Shown: piece after piece, positions 1 to 9,110 of the stretch
Position numbering within the stretch: position 1 is the stretch's first letter
How the letters are laid out: each line of letters opens with the position of its first letter
The notes under the pieces: model-generated
The model's database searches: none
What the model was told of the DNA's origin: nothing
What the model saw: only the letters and a program-made list of their open reading frames with translations
Position numbers and translations under genes: made by a program
Origin: JBLMZW01 sp050259035
GTDB lineage: Bacteria > Bacillota > Syntrophomonadia > Syntrophomonadales > DTU052
DNA: 52,545 bases
Direction: 5' to 3'
Assembly: GCA_050259035.1 (NCBI GenBank)
Contig: JBLMZW010000146.1
Coordinates: forward strand, 1-52,545

Positions 1-2
1 CC

Positions 3-917
3 TTAATGACTTCGTCCCAAAAAGTAGCTGACCTGGTTGTGGAAGGTGTCTCTATGAGCAGACAGATTGACAAGGCTATTGAGGGAATTAGGGAAATATC
101 TAATGCTCAGGCTGGAGATGCCAACAATACATACTATACGGTTCAGGAAATGTCAGCAGCATTAGGCTCTATTGCTAAAAACATTGAAGAAATCAGTGGC
201 CTTTCCTATATCTTTAAGGATATTGTGCAAAAAAGTTTGCAGACCGTTGACGCGCAAAAAAACCTTACCAGGGATAATTCTGAAACGGCGATTAAAGCTG
301 AAGAAACCGTTAAAGAACTGGATAACAAATCACAGGAAATCATGCAGATTGTTGAGATCATCTCAAGCATAGCCGGGCAAACCAATCTGCTGGCTTTAAA
401 CGCTGCTATTGAAGCAGCCCGGGCTGGCGAAGCGGGCAGGGGCTTTGCGGTGGTAGCCGATGAGGTTTTAAAATTGGCTGAGGAATCCGGAGCAGCAGCC
501 AATCGCATAAATGGGCTGCTTCAAGAGATTGGGTCTAAAACCAGAGACACTGTTGAAGTAATGGAAAACGTCAATCGAATAGCGGGCGACCAGGAGAGAA
601 ACATTACTTTGGTTGAAGAGTCTTTTGATTTGATTAGTAAAAAGAGTGATAATATGGATGGCTCGATTCAGGAAGTATCCGCTGCAATCGAGGAGTTGCT
701 GGCTTCAGTTGAAGTTGTAGTCTCATCAATGAATCTAGTTTCAGAAAACAGTCAAAAGGTCGCTGAGTCCAGCAAAGCTATTGTACAGGCATCAAAACAA
801 CAAGCAGAATTTCTGAAGACCCTGGAACAAGAGACCGAAACACTTGATCAGATGGCAATAAAACTAAAAGACTCACTCGCCGAAGAGACTGTAAGTGATA
901 CTAATGGTATTTCCTAA
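3..917 (+). CDS. Methyl-accepting chemotaxis protein, signalling domain (5' truncated by window edge)
   Basis: The reading frame is open to the left edge of the window, so only the last roughly 305 residues are visible and the sensor and membrane segments lie outside. The visible part is a long alpha-helical coiled coil centred on the chemoreceptor hairpin tip, with GQTNLLALNAAIEAARAGE followed by GRGFAVVADEV. This tip binds CheA and CheW and is the family's most conserved segment. The heptad-rich arms on both sides would form the cytoplasmic four-helix bundle. The in-frame ATG at position 6 has no ribosome binding site and is unlikely to be the true start. No CheR/CheB tether pentapeptide is seen at the C-terminus (ends NGIS). 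Ligand and membership of a chemotaxis gene cluster cannot be judged from here. Confidence 0.93.
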   Translation, partial: LMTSSQKVADLVVEGVSMSRQIDKAIEGIREISNAQAGDANNTYYTVQEMSAALGSIAKNIEEISGLSYIFKDIVQKSLQTVDAQKNLTRDNSETAIKAEETVKELDNKSQEIMQIVEIISSIAGQTNLLALNAAIEAARAGEAGRGFAVVADEVLKLAEESGAAANRINGLLQEIGSKTRDTVEVMENVNRIAGDQERNITLVEESFDLISKKSDNMDGSIQEVSAAIEELLASVEVVVSSMNLVSENSQKVAESSKAIVQASKQQAEFLKTLEQETETLDQMAIKLKDSLAEETVSDTNGIS

Positions 918-973
918 TTTAAGGGACAAATCTTTTTCCCGGGATTAATGATTCACGCAAATACTCCGGAAAC

Positions 974-1016
974 AAGGGACAACTCAGGTTTTGATCTATG
1001 AGTAAGTCCCTTTTAT
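974..1016 (+). terminator. Rho-independent terminator after the chemoreceptor gene
   Basis: AAGGGAC-a-ACTCA pairs with TGAGT-aa-GTCCCTT around a 12-nt loop and is followed by TTTTATT. It lies 57 bases past the chemoreceptor stop. The rest of the gap up to murJ (about 1017-1165) holds no gene or clear promoter that I can see. Confidence 0.8.
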
Positions 1017-1177
1017 TATGTAACCACAGTTTCCGTAAGAACTGGCATTCTGGAATATAGATTAAGACTTCCTCGGACCACATTTCTGCTTAATTATTAA
1101 GAGGTTAAAGTTTTACCTTTCCATCCGGGCATAATTGTTATATATTGAAGATTGATTTCTTTAATGGAGTTGGGAAT

Positions 1178-2749
1178 ATGCCACAGGGTAAAGTTGTGGC
1201 CCGCGCAGCGGGAATATTAATGGCTGCAATGTTAGTGTCCCGCTTATTGGGTTATGTTCGCGATATGGTTATTTACTCCTGGTTCGGGCAGTCCTGGATC
1301 ACAGATGCTTATAATGCCGCATTTTCACTGCCTGATTTTATTTACGCACTGTTGGTGGGGGGAGCTTTAAGTTCAGCATTCATTCCTGTTTTTAGCAGCT
1401 ACCTGGCTCGTAATGAGGAAGATGAGGCCTGGAAATTAGCCAGTATACTGTTTAACTTTGTTATTTTGGTTATGGCTACCTTGCTTACTCTGGCCGCAAT
1501 TTTTACCAAACCATTGATTCTTCTTATGGTTCCGGGCTTACCGACGGAAAGCATTACCCTGGCTGTAATCCTGACTCGCGTTATGTTGATTCAGTCCTTT
1601 TTTATGGCCTTAAATGGAATATCTCTTGGAATCCTTAACTCCCGCCATAACTTTATTGTTCCGGCTATCGGCAGTATCCTATACAATTTGGGAGTCATTG
1701 TGGTCGGTATAGGTCTTGCTCATTATTGGGGGATAATGGCGTTTGCGGTGGGAGTTGTACTTGGATCAGTGATCAATTTCTCGATTCAATTGCCAGCTTT
1801 AATTAAAACCGGGATAAAATACGTACCTTCGTTTAACTTCCGGCATCCTGGTTTTGTGCAGATGCTGACTCTAATGGTGCCAGTATTGGTAGGACTTTCG
1901 GTTACCCAACTGAACCTGTTTGTAAACCAGAATTTAGCTTCACACCTGGCGGAAGGAACCATATCGGCACTGCGCCTGGCTCAAAGATTGATGATGCTGC
2001 CCCTGGGTATATTCGGTACTTCGGTAGCTATGGCGGTTTTTCCTACTATGACTACGCAAACGGCCCGAGGTGAGATTAAACAGTTTAAGAGAACATTTAG
2101 CATGGGGCTAAGAGGGATTTTCTTGATTACTATTCCCGCAGGGGTTGGGTTGATGGCCTTGCGCGAACCCATAATCAGCCTGCTTTTCCTGCAAGGAAAA
2201 TTCAACTCGGGAGACGTGGCATTAACAGCTCAAGCCTTATTCTTTTATGCTATTGGTGTGTTTGCCTACAGTTCATTGCAGGTTTTGAATCGTGCTTTCT
2301 ATGCATTGAAGGATACTATTACACCGGTAGTTTCCGGAGTAACCTCAATTGGCATTAATATTTTTCTTTCTACGCTTTTAGTCCGTTATATGGAGCACAG
2401 GGGTGTGGCTCTGGCCTACACTCTGGCAGGAACTGTTAATATGATTGCCCTGGGGATCATTTTACGGTTGCGTGTTGGTCGCCTGGGAGGTTATAAAATA
2501 ATGAAGAGTCTTGCAATATTTATTGGAGCTTCCCTGGTAATGTACTTTGTGACTACCGAATTTGTTTCTTACCTGGATCAATATCTATCCTTTGCTCCTA
2601 AAATAAACCAGGCGGTCACAGTATTTTCGGGGATGATAGTAGGGGCACTGGTATACGGCGTAAGCGTGATGGCTTTTCGACTGGAGGAGACCAGCTTGGT
2701 TCTGGAAATGGTTAAAAGACGCCTTCCTGGTCTTCCATTTAAATTCTAA
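1178..2749 (+). CDS. murJ: Lipid II flippase MurJ (MviN)
   Basis: Integral membrane protein of the MATE-like MOP superfamily that moves lipid-linked peptidoglycan precursor across the cytoplasmic membrane. The sequence is hydrophobic throughout, consistent with about 14 membrane helices. The N-terminus carries the family hallmark ILMAAMLVSRLLGYVRDMV, followed by DAYNAAFSLPDFIYALLVGG. I chose ATG 1178 because GGAG at 1166-1169 sits 8 bases upstream, giving 523 residues, a usual MurJ length. An in-frame TTG at 1145 would add 11 residues but has no ribosome binding site. It is followed 40 bases later by lepA, probably in the same transcript. Substrate assignment rests on family knowledge. Confidence 0.93.
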   Translation: MPQGKVVARAAGILMAAMLVSRLLGYVRDMVIYSWFGQSWITDAYNAAFSLPDFIYALLVGGALSSAFIPVFSSYLARNEEDEAWKLASILFNFVILVMATLLTLAAIFTKPLILLMVPGLPTESITLAVILTRVMLIQSFFMALNGISLGILNSRHNFIVPAIGSILYNLGVIVVGIGLAHYWGIMAFAVGVVLGSVINFSIQLPALIKTGIKYVPSFNFRHPGFVQMLTLMVPVLVGLSVTQLNLFVNQNLASHLAEGTISALRLAQRLMMLPLGIFGTSVAMAVFPTMTTQTARGEIKQFKRTFSMGLRGIFLITIPAGVGLMALREPIISLLFLQGKFNSGDVALTAQALFFYAIGVFAYSSLQVLNRAFYALKDTITPVVSGVTSIGINIFLSTLLVRYMEHRGVALAYTLAGTVNMIALGIILRLRVGRLGGYKIMKSLAIFIGASLVMYFVTTEFVSYLDQYLSFAPKINQAVTVFSGMIVGALVYGVSVMAFRLEETSLVLEMVKRRLPGLPFKF

Positions 2750-2789
2750 TTGTATCAAAATGAATTTAAGAAAAACCTGGAGGTAACAA

Positions 2790-4589
2790 GTGGATAAGAT
2801 CCGCAATTTCTGTATCATAGCTCACATCGACCATGGAAAATCGACTCTGGCTGATCGGTTTCTGGAGATAACCGGAGCCTTGTCTCAGCGTGAAATGCGG
2901 GAACAATTCCTGGACACCATGGACCTGGAGCGGGAACGAGGAATAACTATTAAACTTCAGCCCGTGAAACTTGATTACCAGGCTCGTGACGGGAACAAAT
3001 ATATACTTAATCTTATAGACACACCTGGTCATGTAGATTTTACTTATGAGGTTTCACGCAGTCTGGCTGCTTGTGAAGGAGCACTGCTGGTAGTAGATGC
3101 TTCTCAGGGAATAGAAGCTCAGACTCTGGCTAACGTATATCTGGCTATGGATCAGAACCTTGAAATAATCGGGGTTATGAATAAGATTGACTTACCCAAC
3201 GCTGAACCGGAACGGGTAAGTGAAGAGATGCACGAGGTTTTGGGGTTTTCATTGGACGAAATTATTCCTATATCAGCCAAATTGGGGACCGGGGTGGAAG
3301 AGGTTCTGGAAAAGGTGGTAACCAAAATTCCGCCGCCGACAGGAAACCCTGAGGGACCATTTCAAGCCTTGATATTCGACTCCTATTTTGACTCTTACCG
3401 GGGGGCCATTTCCTATATCAGAGTATTTGAAGGACAGGTGGAAAAAGGGGACATCATTAGAATGATGTCAACCGGGAAGGAATATGAGGTAGCGGAGATT
3501 GGGGTATTGACTCCCCACATGAAACCAGTTGATATCTTACAGGCAGGGGAAGTTGGATATCTGGCAGCCGGGATAAAAAACGTAAGAGATACCAGAGTCG
3601 GAGATACCATTACGCTGGCGAATAATCCTTCTGGACTGCCGTTGCCCGGATATCGTCAAGTAAAACCCATGGTATACTGTGGCCTTTACCCGATAGAAAA
3701 CAATGAGTTTGAAAAGCTGAGAGATGCTCTGGATAAGCTCAAATTGAATGATTCTTCTTTACATTTCGAACCAGAGACCTCAGAAGCTTTGGGATTCGGG
3801 TTTCGGTGCGGCTTTCTGGGACTATTGCATATGGAGATTATCAAAGAAAGGTTAGAACGCGAGTATGACCTCGAACTTATAGCTACAGCTCCCAGTGTAG
3901 TATACTGGGTTGATCTGGTTGCAGGTGATACATTGGAGGTAGAAAACCCGGCCCTTTGGCCTGTGGCCGGAATGATTGAAAAAGTAAGGGAACCATATGT
4001 GAAGGCTACTATAATGGTTCCCGATCAGTTTATTGGCGGAGTAATGGAGTTATGCAGGGAAAAACGCGGGAGCTTCGCCAACATGGAATATCTTTCTCCC
4101 CATCGAGTTATGTTAACCTACGAAGTGCCGCTGGCAGAAATTCTCTATGATTTCTTTGATAACCTTAAATCCCGTACGCGGGGATACGCGTCGCTCGATT
4201 ATGAACTTATCGGCTACCGCGAATCAGACCTGGTTAAACTGGATATCATGCTGAACGGCGACAATGTAGATGCATTGAGTTTTATTGCGCATCGGGAGAA
4301 GGCTTACCCTCGGGCCAAGTCAGTCGTAGAAAAATTACGCAAAATCATTCCCCGCCAGCTTTATGAGGTGGCTATCCAGGCATCAATAGGCAGTCGGGTA
4401 ATAGCCCGGGAAAGTGTCAAAGCCAGGCGCAAAGATGTGCTGGCTAAATGCTACGGCGGTGACATTACCCGTAAGAAAAAACTTCTGGAGAAACAAAAAG
4501 AAGGAAAGAAACGTATGAAACAGATTGGTCATGTCGAAGTGCCAAGGGAAACTTTCATGACAATTCTGACCGTTGACGATGACAAATGA
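2790..4589 (+). CDS. lepA: Elongation factor 4 (LepA), back-translocating ribosomal GTPase
   Basis: 599-residue translational GTPase, the normal LepA length. G1 is AHIDHGKST (residues 11-19), followed by DTPGH and NKID motifs, then EF-G-like domains II, III and V. The LepA-specific C-terminal domain contains SYDFFD-type and SLDYE elements and ends in a basic tail (KKRMKQIG). It acts on the ribosome, especially under ionic or cold stress. The start is GTG 2790, preceded by CTGGAGGTA with good spacing. The stop codon overlaps the hemW start by 4 bases (ATGA), so the two are translationally coupled. The lepA-hemW-hrcA order is standard in Firmicutes. Confidence 0.97.
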   Translation: MDKIRNFCIIAHIDHGKSTLADRFLEITGALSQREMREQFLDTMDLERERGITIKLQPVKLDYQARDGNKYILNLIDTPGHVDFTYEVSRSLAACEGALLVVDASQGIEAQTLANVYLAMDQNLEIIGVMNKIDLPNAEPERVSEEMHEVLGFSLDEIIPISAKLGTGVEEVLEKVVTKIPPPTGNPEGPFQALIFDSYFDSYRGAISYIRVFEGQVEKGDIIRMMSTGKEYEVAEIGVLTPHMKPVDILQAGEVGYLAAGIKNVRDTRVGDTITLANNPSGLPLPGYRQVKPMVYCGLYPIENNEFEKLRDALDKLKLNDSSLHFEPETSEALGFGFRCGFLGLLHMEIIKERLEREYDLELIATAPSVVYWVDLVAGDTLEVENPALWPVAGMIEKVREPYVKATIMVPDQFIGGVMELCREKRGSFANMEYLSPHRVMLTYEVPLAEILYDFFDNLKSRTRGYASLDYELIGYRESDLVKLDIMLNGDNVDALSFIAHREKAYPRAKSVVEKLRKIIPRQLYEVAIQASIGSRVIARESVKARRKDVLAKCYGGDITRKKKLLEKQKEGKKRMKQIGHVEVPRETFMTILTVDDDK

Positions 4590-5719
4590 CAGGTTTATAT
4601 ATACATTTCCCTTTTTGCCAATCAAAGTGTAATTATTGTGATTTTTACTCTATTCCCCTCGCAAAATATTCTCATTTGATGAAAGACTATGAAACAGCGT
4701 TGCCTAAGGAACTGGTGTGGGAAAGTAAAAAAGACTGGGGAAAAATTACAAGTATCTATCTGGGTGGAGGCACTCCCAGTCTAATGACCCCATCCGCCCT
4801 TTCTCGGCTTTTAGACACAACATACGCCCATTTTTTTATATCTCCGGACTGTGAAATAACAATGGAAGCCAACCCGGGAACGGTTACTCTTTCGCAGTTG
4901 AAGTCCTATCGTAACGCCGGGGTTAACCGACTCAGCATTGGTGTTCAGAGTCTCAAAAACCATGAATTAATAACCTTGGGCAGAATCCATTCACGGGATG
5001 ATGTCATTAAAGCAGTAGATAATCTGCGAGATGCTGGTTTCAGCAATATTGGGATTGATCTCATTTATGGTATTCCAGGGCAGAATACCGAGGAGTGGCT
5101 TCAGACTCTGGAAGAGGCCATTGCTCTAGAGCCCGAGCATTTATCCTGTTACCTGCTGCAATTAGATGATCACGTTCCCCTGGCAAAACAGGTGGTTCAA
5201 GGGGAATTGGCTTTACTGGACGAGGATACTGAGAGTGAAATGTATTACTCTGCTCTAAAAACACTAAAGGACAGAGGTTATCAGCACTACGAACTATCAA
5301 ATTGGTCCCTGGATGGGTTTCATTGCCGACACAACCTTAACTACTGGACCGGGGGAGCATATCTAGGAATCGGAGCGGGGGCAGTCAGTTATAAAGATGG
5401 TATTCGATATGTAAACCAGCCCAATGTGGAAGAGTACGCTGTACGCATCGCGAGTGGGGAAAAACCAGTGCAGGAAGAAATGGAACGAATGAACCCTCGT
5501 GATCGAGCAGCCGAGGCGATGATACTCGGGTTGAGATTAATTAAGGGTATTAATATACCGGAATATGGGAAACTATATGAGATTGATCCCTTTACCGTAT
5601 TTGACACTGCCATTGAATGGGGCGTGAGGGAAGGGTTGCTTAAGAATGAGCCGCCATATCTTTCCTTAACTCCAAAGGCATATTTTCTGTCGAATCTGGT
5701 ATTTGAAAAGTTTATTTAA
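4586..5719 (+). CDS. hemW: Radical SAM heme chaperone HemW
   Basis: Radical SAM protein with the CxxxCxxC cluster motif at Cys11, Cys15 and Cys18 (FPFCQSKCNYCDF), the glycine-rich SAM segment YLGGGTPS, and a C-terminal HemN-like domain (HYELSNWS, NYWTGGAYLGIGAGA). The length of 377 residues and the CNYCDF form match HemW, which binds heme and delivers it to apoproteins, rather than the longer coproporphyrinogen dehydrogenase HemN. It starts in a 4-base overlap with lepA. It is the last gene before the heat-shock promoter and CIRCE element; no strong terminator is visible in the 36 bases before the promoter. Confidence 0.92.
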   Translation: MTGLYIHFPFCQSKCNYCDFYSIPLAKYSHLMKDYETALPKELVWESKKDWGKITSIYLGGGTPSLMTPSALSRLLDTTYAHFFISPDCEITMEANPGTVTLSQLKSYRNAGVNRLSIGVQSLKNHELITLGRIHSRDDVIKAVDNLRDAGFSNIGIDLIYGIPGQNTEEWLQTLEEAIALEPEHLSCYLLQLDDHVPLAKQVVQGELALLDEDTESEMYYSALKTLKDRGYQHYELSNWSLDGFHCRHNLNYWTGGAYLGIGAGAVSYKDGIRYVNQPNVEEYAVRIASGEKPVQEEMERMNPRDRAAEAMILGLRLIKGINIPEYGKLYEIDPFTVFDTAIEWGVREGLLKNEPPYLSLTPKAYFLSNLVFEKFI

Positions 5720-5755
5720 CCCCAATATTATCTGGCACTAAGTCCCCAGTGATTC

Positions 5756-5784
5756 TTGACAAAGGAATTAACTGGTGATATTTT
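5756..5784 (+). promoter_or_regulatory. Sigma-A-type promoter of the heat-shock operon
   Basis: A TTGACA box (5756-5761) is followed, after 17 bases, by TATTTT (5779-5784). The predicted transcription start, near 5791, lies just upstream of the CIRCE operator, so HrcA bound there would block initiation or early elongation. The -10 box matches consensus at only four of six bases. Confidence 0.65.
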
Positions 5785-5797
5785 TTATATAACAATA

Positions 5798-5824
5798 TTA
5801 GCACTCGACGAAAGAGAGTGCTAA
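5798..5824 (+). promoter_or_regulatory. CIRCE operator (HrcA binding site)
   Basis: Perfect inverted repeat TTAGCACTC, nine spacer bases, GAGTGCTAA. This is the canonical 9-9-9 CIRCE element, recognised by HrcA with help from GroEL-type chaperonins in well-studied Firmicutes. It is the only copy in the window and lies directly upstream of hrcA, so the whole hrcA-chaperonin-grpE-dnaK-dnaJ operon is expected to be heat-inducible and autoregulated. Confidence 0.97.
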
Positions 5825-5837
5825 CAGGGTGAGCGTT

Positions 5838-6869
5838 ATGGAAATTGATGAACGGAAACGAGCGATTTTAGAAGCCATTATACGTGATTATGTTAAGACA
5901 GCTGAGCCTGTAGGCTCAAGGGCTATTGTCAAAAAGCATAATCTGGGTGTAAGCTCCGCTACGGTTAGAAATGAAATGGCTGATCTTGAGGAAATGGGTT
6001 ACCTCGAACAACCCCATACCTCAGCAGGAAGAATACCTTCTGAGACCGGCTTTAGGTATTATGTTGACTACATGATGGTTAAGGATGAGGTTACAGAAGA
6101 GGAAGAGGAGTTTCTCCGGAATATTTTAGACCGTAAGGTTGACGATATGTCCAACCTGATTCAAAGAACCGGACAGGTTCTGGCTCAGCTGACGAATTAT
6201 GCTTCCGTAACCGTAACTCCCCCCAGCAACAAGGCTGAGTTTAGAAATATGCAGATGGCGATGGTGGGAAAAGACCGGGCGATGATTATGCTCTTAACCG
6301 ATGTGGGTACTGTTATTCATCGTCGTATTGAGTTGCCCACAGGTATTAGGGCTGAGGATTTACAGGTAGTCTCGGAGTTGTTTAATGCTACTTTTCAGGG
6401 CAAACAGTTGGGTGATGTCAGCCATACAATGTTAAGAAGTCTGCGCAACGAACTTTTACACCGCCGCAGGATTATTGAACGCGCTTTGGAAGCCCTGGAA
6501 GGAGCTATGAGCGAGGACGAGGATGAAAAAGTCTATATCAGCGGAACTCTTAACATACTCAACCAGCCTGAATTTAAAGACTTTGAAAAACTAAAGAAGG
6601 TACTGGTAGCTTTAGAGGAACATGATTTTATTAAGAACCTTCTTCAAGAAACCGGGCTAAAAGAGGTCAGAATCAAAATCGGCAACGAGAACGAATCAGA
6701 GGAAATCAAAGAATTAAGCCTCGTGTTTACATCTATGGAATCCGAAGGCAAAGACATGGGGAGAATTGGACTTATAGGTCCGGTTAGAATGGAGTATTGG
6801 AAAGCTTCTTCTTCTGTAGAAAAGGTTAGGGATATTATTCAAGATATTATATCAGGAATAATCAAGTAG
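5838..6869 (+). CDS. hrcA: Heat-inducible transcription repressor HrcA
   Basis: Repressor of class I heat-shock genes through CIRCE. The N-terminus is a winged helix-turn-helix (VGSRAIVKKHNLGVSSATVRNEMADLEEMGYLEQPHTSAGR in outline, residues about 20-62), followed by the GAF-like dimerisation and inserted domain. I chose ATG 5838 (343 residues, MEIDERKRAIL) because AGGGTGAG lies just upstream and family members begin near this point. GTG 5829, in frame, would add three residues but abuts its ribosome binding site. First gene of the operon under the CIRCE site 14 bases upstream. HrcA activity normally depends on GroEL; the chaperonin encoded next door here is group III instead. Confidence 0.96.
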   Translation: MEIDERKRAILEAIIRDYVKTAEPVGSRAIVKKHNLGVSSATVRNEMADLEEMGYLEQPHTSAGRIPSETGFRYYVDYMMVKDEVTEEEEEFLRNILDRKVDDMSNLIQRTGQVLAQLTNYASVTVTPPSNKAEFRNMQMAMVGKDRAMIMLLTDVGTVIHRRIELPTGIRAEDLQVVSELFNATFQGKQLGDVSHTMLRSLRNELLHRRRIIERALEALEGAMSEDEDEKVYISGTLNILNQPEFKDFEKLKKVLVALEEHDFIKNLLQETGLKEVRIKIGNENESEEIKELSLVFTSMESEGKDMGRIGLIGPVRMEYWKASSSVEKVRDIIQDIISGIIK

Positions 6870-6901
6870 TAGATTCGAATCAACAAATGGTTGGTGATAC
6901 G

Positions 6902-8467
6902 GTGAGCAGCAGGCCAAATGGATCTGGTCAGGAAATTGACGAGAGATTTAAGACTCTGTTAAACAATACCCAGGCAGCCCGGGTGGTTTCCCAGGCGGTC
7001 GAGGGGACTATTGGCCCGCGTGGGCTTGATACCATGATGGTTGACAACTTTGGTGATGTCATAATCACCAATGATGGGTTAACTATTCTTAAACTAATGG
7101 ATGTTAATCACCCGGTTGCTCATATGATTATTAATACTGCCAGGGCTCAACAAGAGGAAGTCGGGGATGGTACAACCACCGCAACTATTATGGCTGCGGC
7201 TATGGTGGCTGAGGGTACAGCCCAGGTTATGCGAGGTGTTCCGGTAACCAGAATCCTGGAAGGCATAAATATTGGTGTTAAACGGGGATTGGAAGAAATA
7301 GAACTCAGATCACAGAAGGCTTCTGGCTTAACTGACCCCCGGTTATATCAGGTAGCCTTGATTGCTGGACGCGGTGATCGAGAAATCGCTCAGCTGGTTA
7401 CCGAAGCTATAGTTCTTATTGGGGAAGAACGGTTGCGGGAACCAGGGTTTAAACTCGCTGATACGCTGATCGGGTTGGAAGGGTGCCCGAGCCAGGTTTT
7501 GGAAGGGGTAATCATTAAAAAAGAGCCTTTGAACCGGGATATGCCGAGACAGGTTAGTAATGCCTGTATTGCTATAATAGACGATAATTTAAGACCTGAA
7601 GAAATAGGAGACGGAGCCCTGGGAACCGAGTCCGGTTTCAAGAAGTATCTCGAATTAAAGGAAAAATATCAGTCCAATTTGCAGAAATTGATCGATCTTG
7701 GAGTCAATGTGGTTTTGGTTGACCGGAGCATTGATGACCAGGCCGAAGAAGTCTTTACCGATGCAGGAATAATGGCGGTTCACCGGGTTAGCCGGCATGA
7801 ACTGGACAGAATCAGCGAATTAACGGGTGCTAGAAAGGTTAAAAGAACCGCCCTTAACCGGGATTTGGAACAATTACAACGTTACCTGGGCAGTGCTCGT
7901 TTGGTGGAATATCGAGAAGAATTGACTCAGATAAGGGTGGTAGGCGGTCCTCAGAAGGGTGTTGCCACTATTATAATCGGAGCTTCCACCTCGGAGGTGG
8001 TTGAGGAGAAAGAACGTATGGCCAAAGACTCGGCCGCGGCACTGCAGGCGGCTTATGCCGACGGAATGGTTCCGGGTGGAGGCTGTATTGAGGTATGGCT
8101 GGCATCCTGCCTGGAGGAGTTGGCCCACCAGGTTCAGGGCATGACTTCTTATGGCGTGTTATGTGTAAAAGAAGCCCTGGAAAGGCCATTTTCCTGTATT
8201 ATGAACAATGCCGGATATAATCCCCTGGAAAAACTTGTCCAGGTGGTTCAGGCGCAGCAGACAGCTGGAACTCCCGGATGGGGGATTGATTGTGATGATG
8301 GTGCTGTGGTAAGCGTTACCGAGGTCGGAATATGGGACCCGGCACCGGTTAAAACCAAAGCCCTAAAGGCTGCAGGTGAAGTAGCATCAGCTATTTTAAG
8401 AATAAACACAGTGATTAAAAAAAGAGATGTATCTGGTCAATATGCCAATGGGAATTCTGACGGGTGA
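6902..8467 (+). CDS. Group III (archaeal-like) chaperonin, TCP-1/cpn60 family
   Basis: ATP-driven double-ring chaperonin subunit of the thermosome/CCT branch rather than GroEL. It shows the group II ATPase signatures GPRGLDTMMVDNFGDV, ITNDGLTIL and EEVGDGTTT near the N-terminus, PGGG(C) near residue 390, and a C-terminus of the type PVKTKALKAAGEVASAILRI. Group II-like chaperonins carry a built-in lid and need no GroES; no groES or groEL lies in the window. Such bacterial 'group III' chaperonins are known, for example in Carboxydothermus, typically inside the dnaK operon as here. GTG 6902 follows GGTGAT (3 bases); ATG 6887 is in frame but has no Shine-Dalgarno. The start is therefore uncertain by five residues. 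Length is about 521 residues. Confidence 0.93.
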   Translation: MSSRPNGSGQEIDERFKTLLNNTQAARVVSQAVEGTIGPRGLDTMMVDNFGDVIITNDGLTILKLMDVNHPVAHMIINTARAQQEEVGDGTTTATIMAAAMVAEGTAQVMRGVPVTRILEGINIGVKRGLEEIELRSQKASGLTDPRLYQVALIAGRGDREIAQLVTEAIVLIGEERLREPGFKLADTLIGLEGCPSQVLEGVIIKKEPLNRDMPRQVSNACIAIIDDNLRPEEIGDGALGTESGFKKYLELKEKYQSNLQKLIDLGVNVVLVDRSIDDQAEEVFTDAGIMAVHRVSRHELDRISELTGARKVKRTALNRDLEQLQRYLGSARLVEYREELTQIRVVGGPQKGVATIIIGASTSEVVEEKERMAKDSAAALQAAYADGMVPGGGCIEVWLASCLEELAHQVQGMTSYGVLCVKEALERPFSCIMNNAGYNPLEKLVQVVQAQQTAGTPGWGIDCDDGAVVSVTEVGIWDPAPVKTKALKAAGEVASAILRINTVIKKRDVSGQYANGNSDG

Positions 8468-8478
8468 GGTGATAGATT

Positions 8479-9045
8479 ATGGAAGAAAAAGAACTAAATC
8501 AGAATCAGGTATCAGTAGATTCAGAGAGTTCATCCCCACTAGATGATAAAAATGAACCATCTGAATTAGAGCTTCTTCAGCAATCATTGGAGACTGAGAA
8601 GGCCCGGGCTGATGAATACCATAATAAATACTTGCGAGTGCTGGCAGACGCAGACAACCAGCGTAAACGCTGGCAAAAAGAAAAGGAAGAGATGTTTCGT
8701 TACGCAAGTTTTTCTTTGTTGCGCAAGCTTCTGCCGGTCTTAGACGATTTTCATCGCGCCCGTGCGGCTGCTTTGGCAGCAAAGGACGAAGCGTCTCTCC
8801 TTAAAGGAATTGAGATGATTGAAAAACGTTTTGCCGAGATAATTGCTCAGGAGGGCGCAACGGCGATTCCGGCGTTAGGAGAAACTTTCGACCCCCAGAA
8901 ACATGAAGCCTTGATGGTTGAGGAAACGGAAGTACATCCGGAAGGGACTATCCTTCAAGAACTTCAGGCCGGGTATATGTTAGGCGAAAGGGTATTAAGA
9001 CCCAGCCTGGTTAAAGTGGCTAAACCACCCGAAGGCAGTTCATAG
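8479..9045 (+). CDS. grpE: GrpE, nucleotide exchange factor of DnaK
   Basis: 188-residue GrpE. It has an acidic, low-complexity N-terminus (to about residue 30), a long coiled-coil helix (ELLQQSLETEKARADEYHNK), the conserved RVLADADNQRKR segment, and a C-terminal beta domain ending GYMLGERVLRPSLVKV, the family signature. It releases ADP from DnaK as a dimer in the cytoplasm. The start ATG 8479 has GAGGTGAT five bases upstream. It is 11 bases after the chaperonin gene and 65 bases before dnaK, all within the HrcA-controlled operon. Confidence 0.96.
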   Translation: MEEKELNQNQVSVDSESSSPLDDKNEPSELELLQQSLETEKARADEYHNKYLRVLADADNQRKRWQKEKEEMFRYASFSLLRKLLPVLDDFHRARAAALAAKDEASLLKGIEMIEKRFAEIIAQEGATAIPALGETFDPQKHEALMVEETEVHPEGTILQELQAGYMLGERVLRPSLVKVAKPPEGSS

Positions 9046-9110
9046 TATTTGAGCAATGAACATACTGCGGGTTTACAAGATTAAGAAGTATAGCGGAGGT
9101 GTAGATTACA

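Noticed and set aside
6902..8467. GroEL
   Set aside because: The ATPase motifs and C-terminus match the thermosome/CCT branch, and no groES is adjacent.
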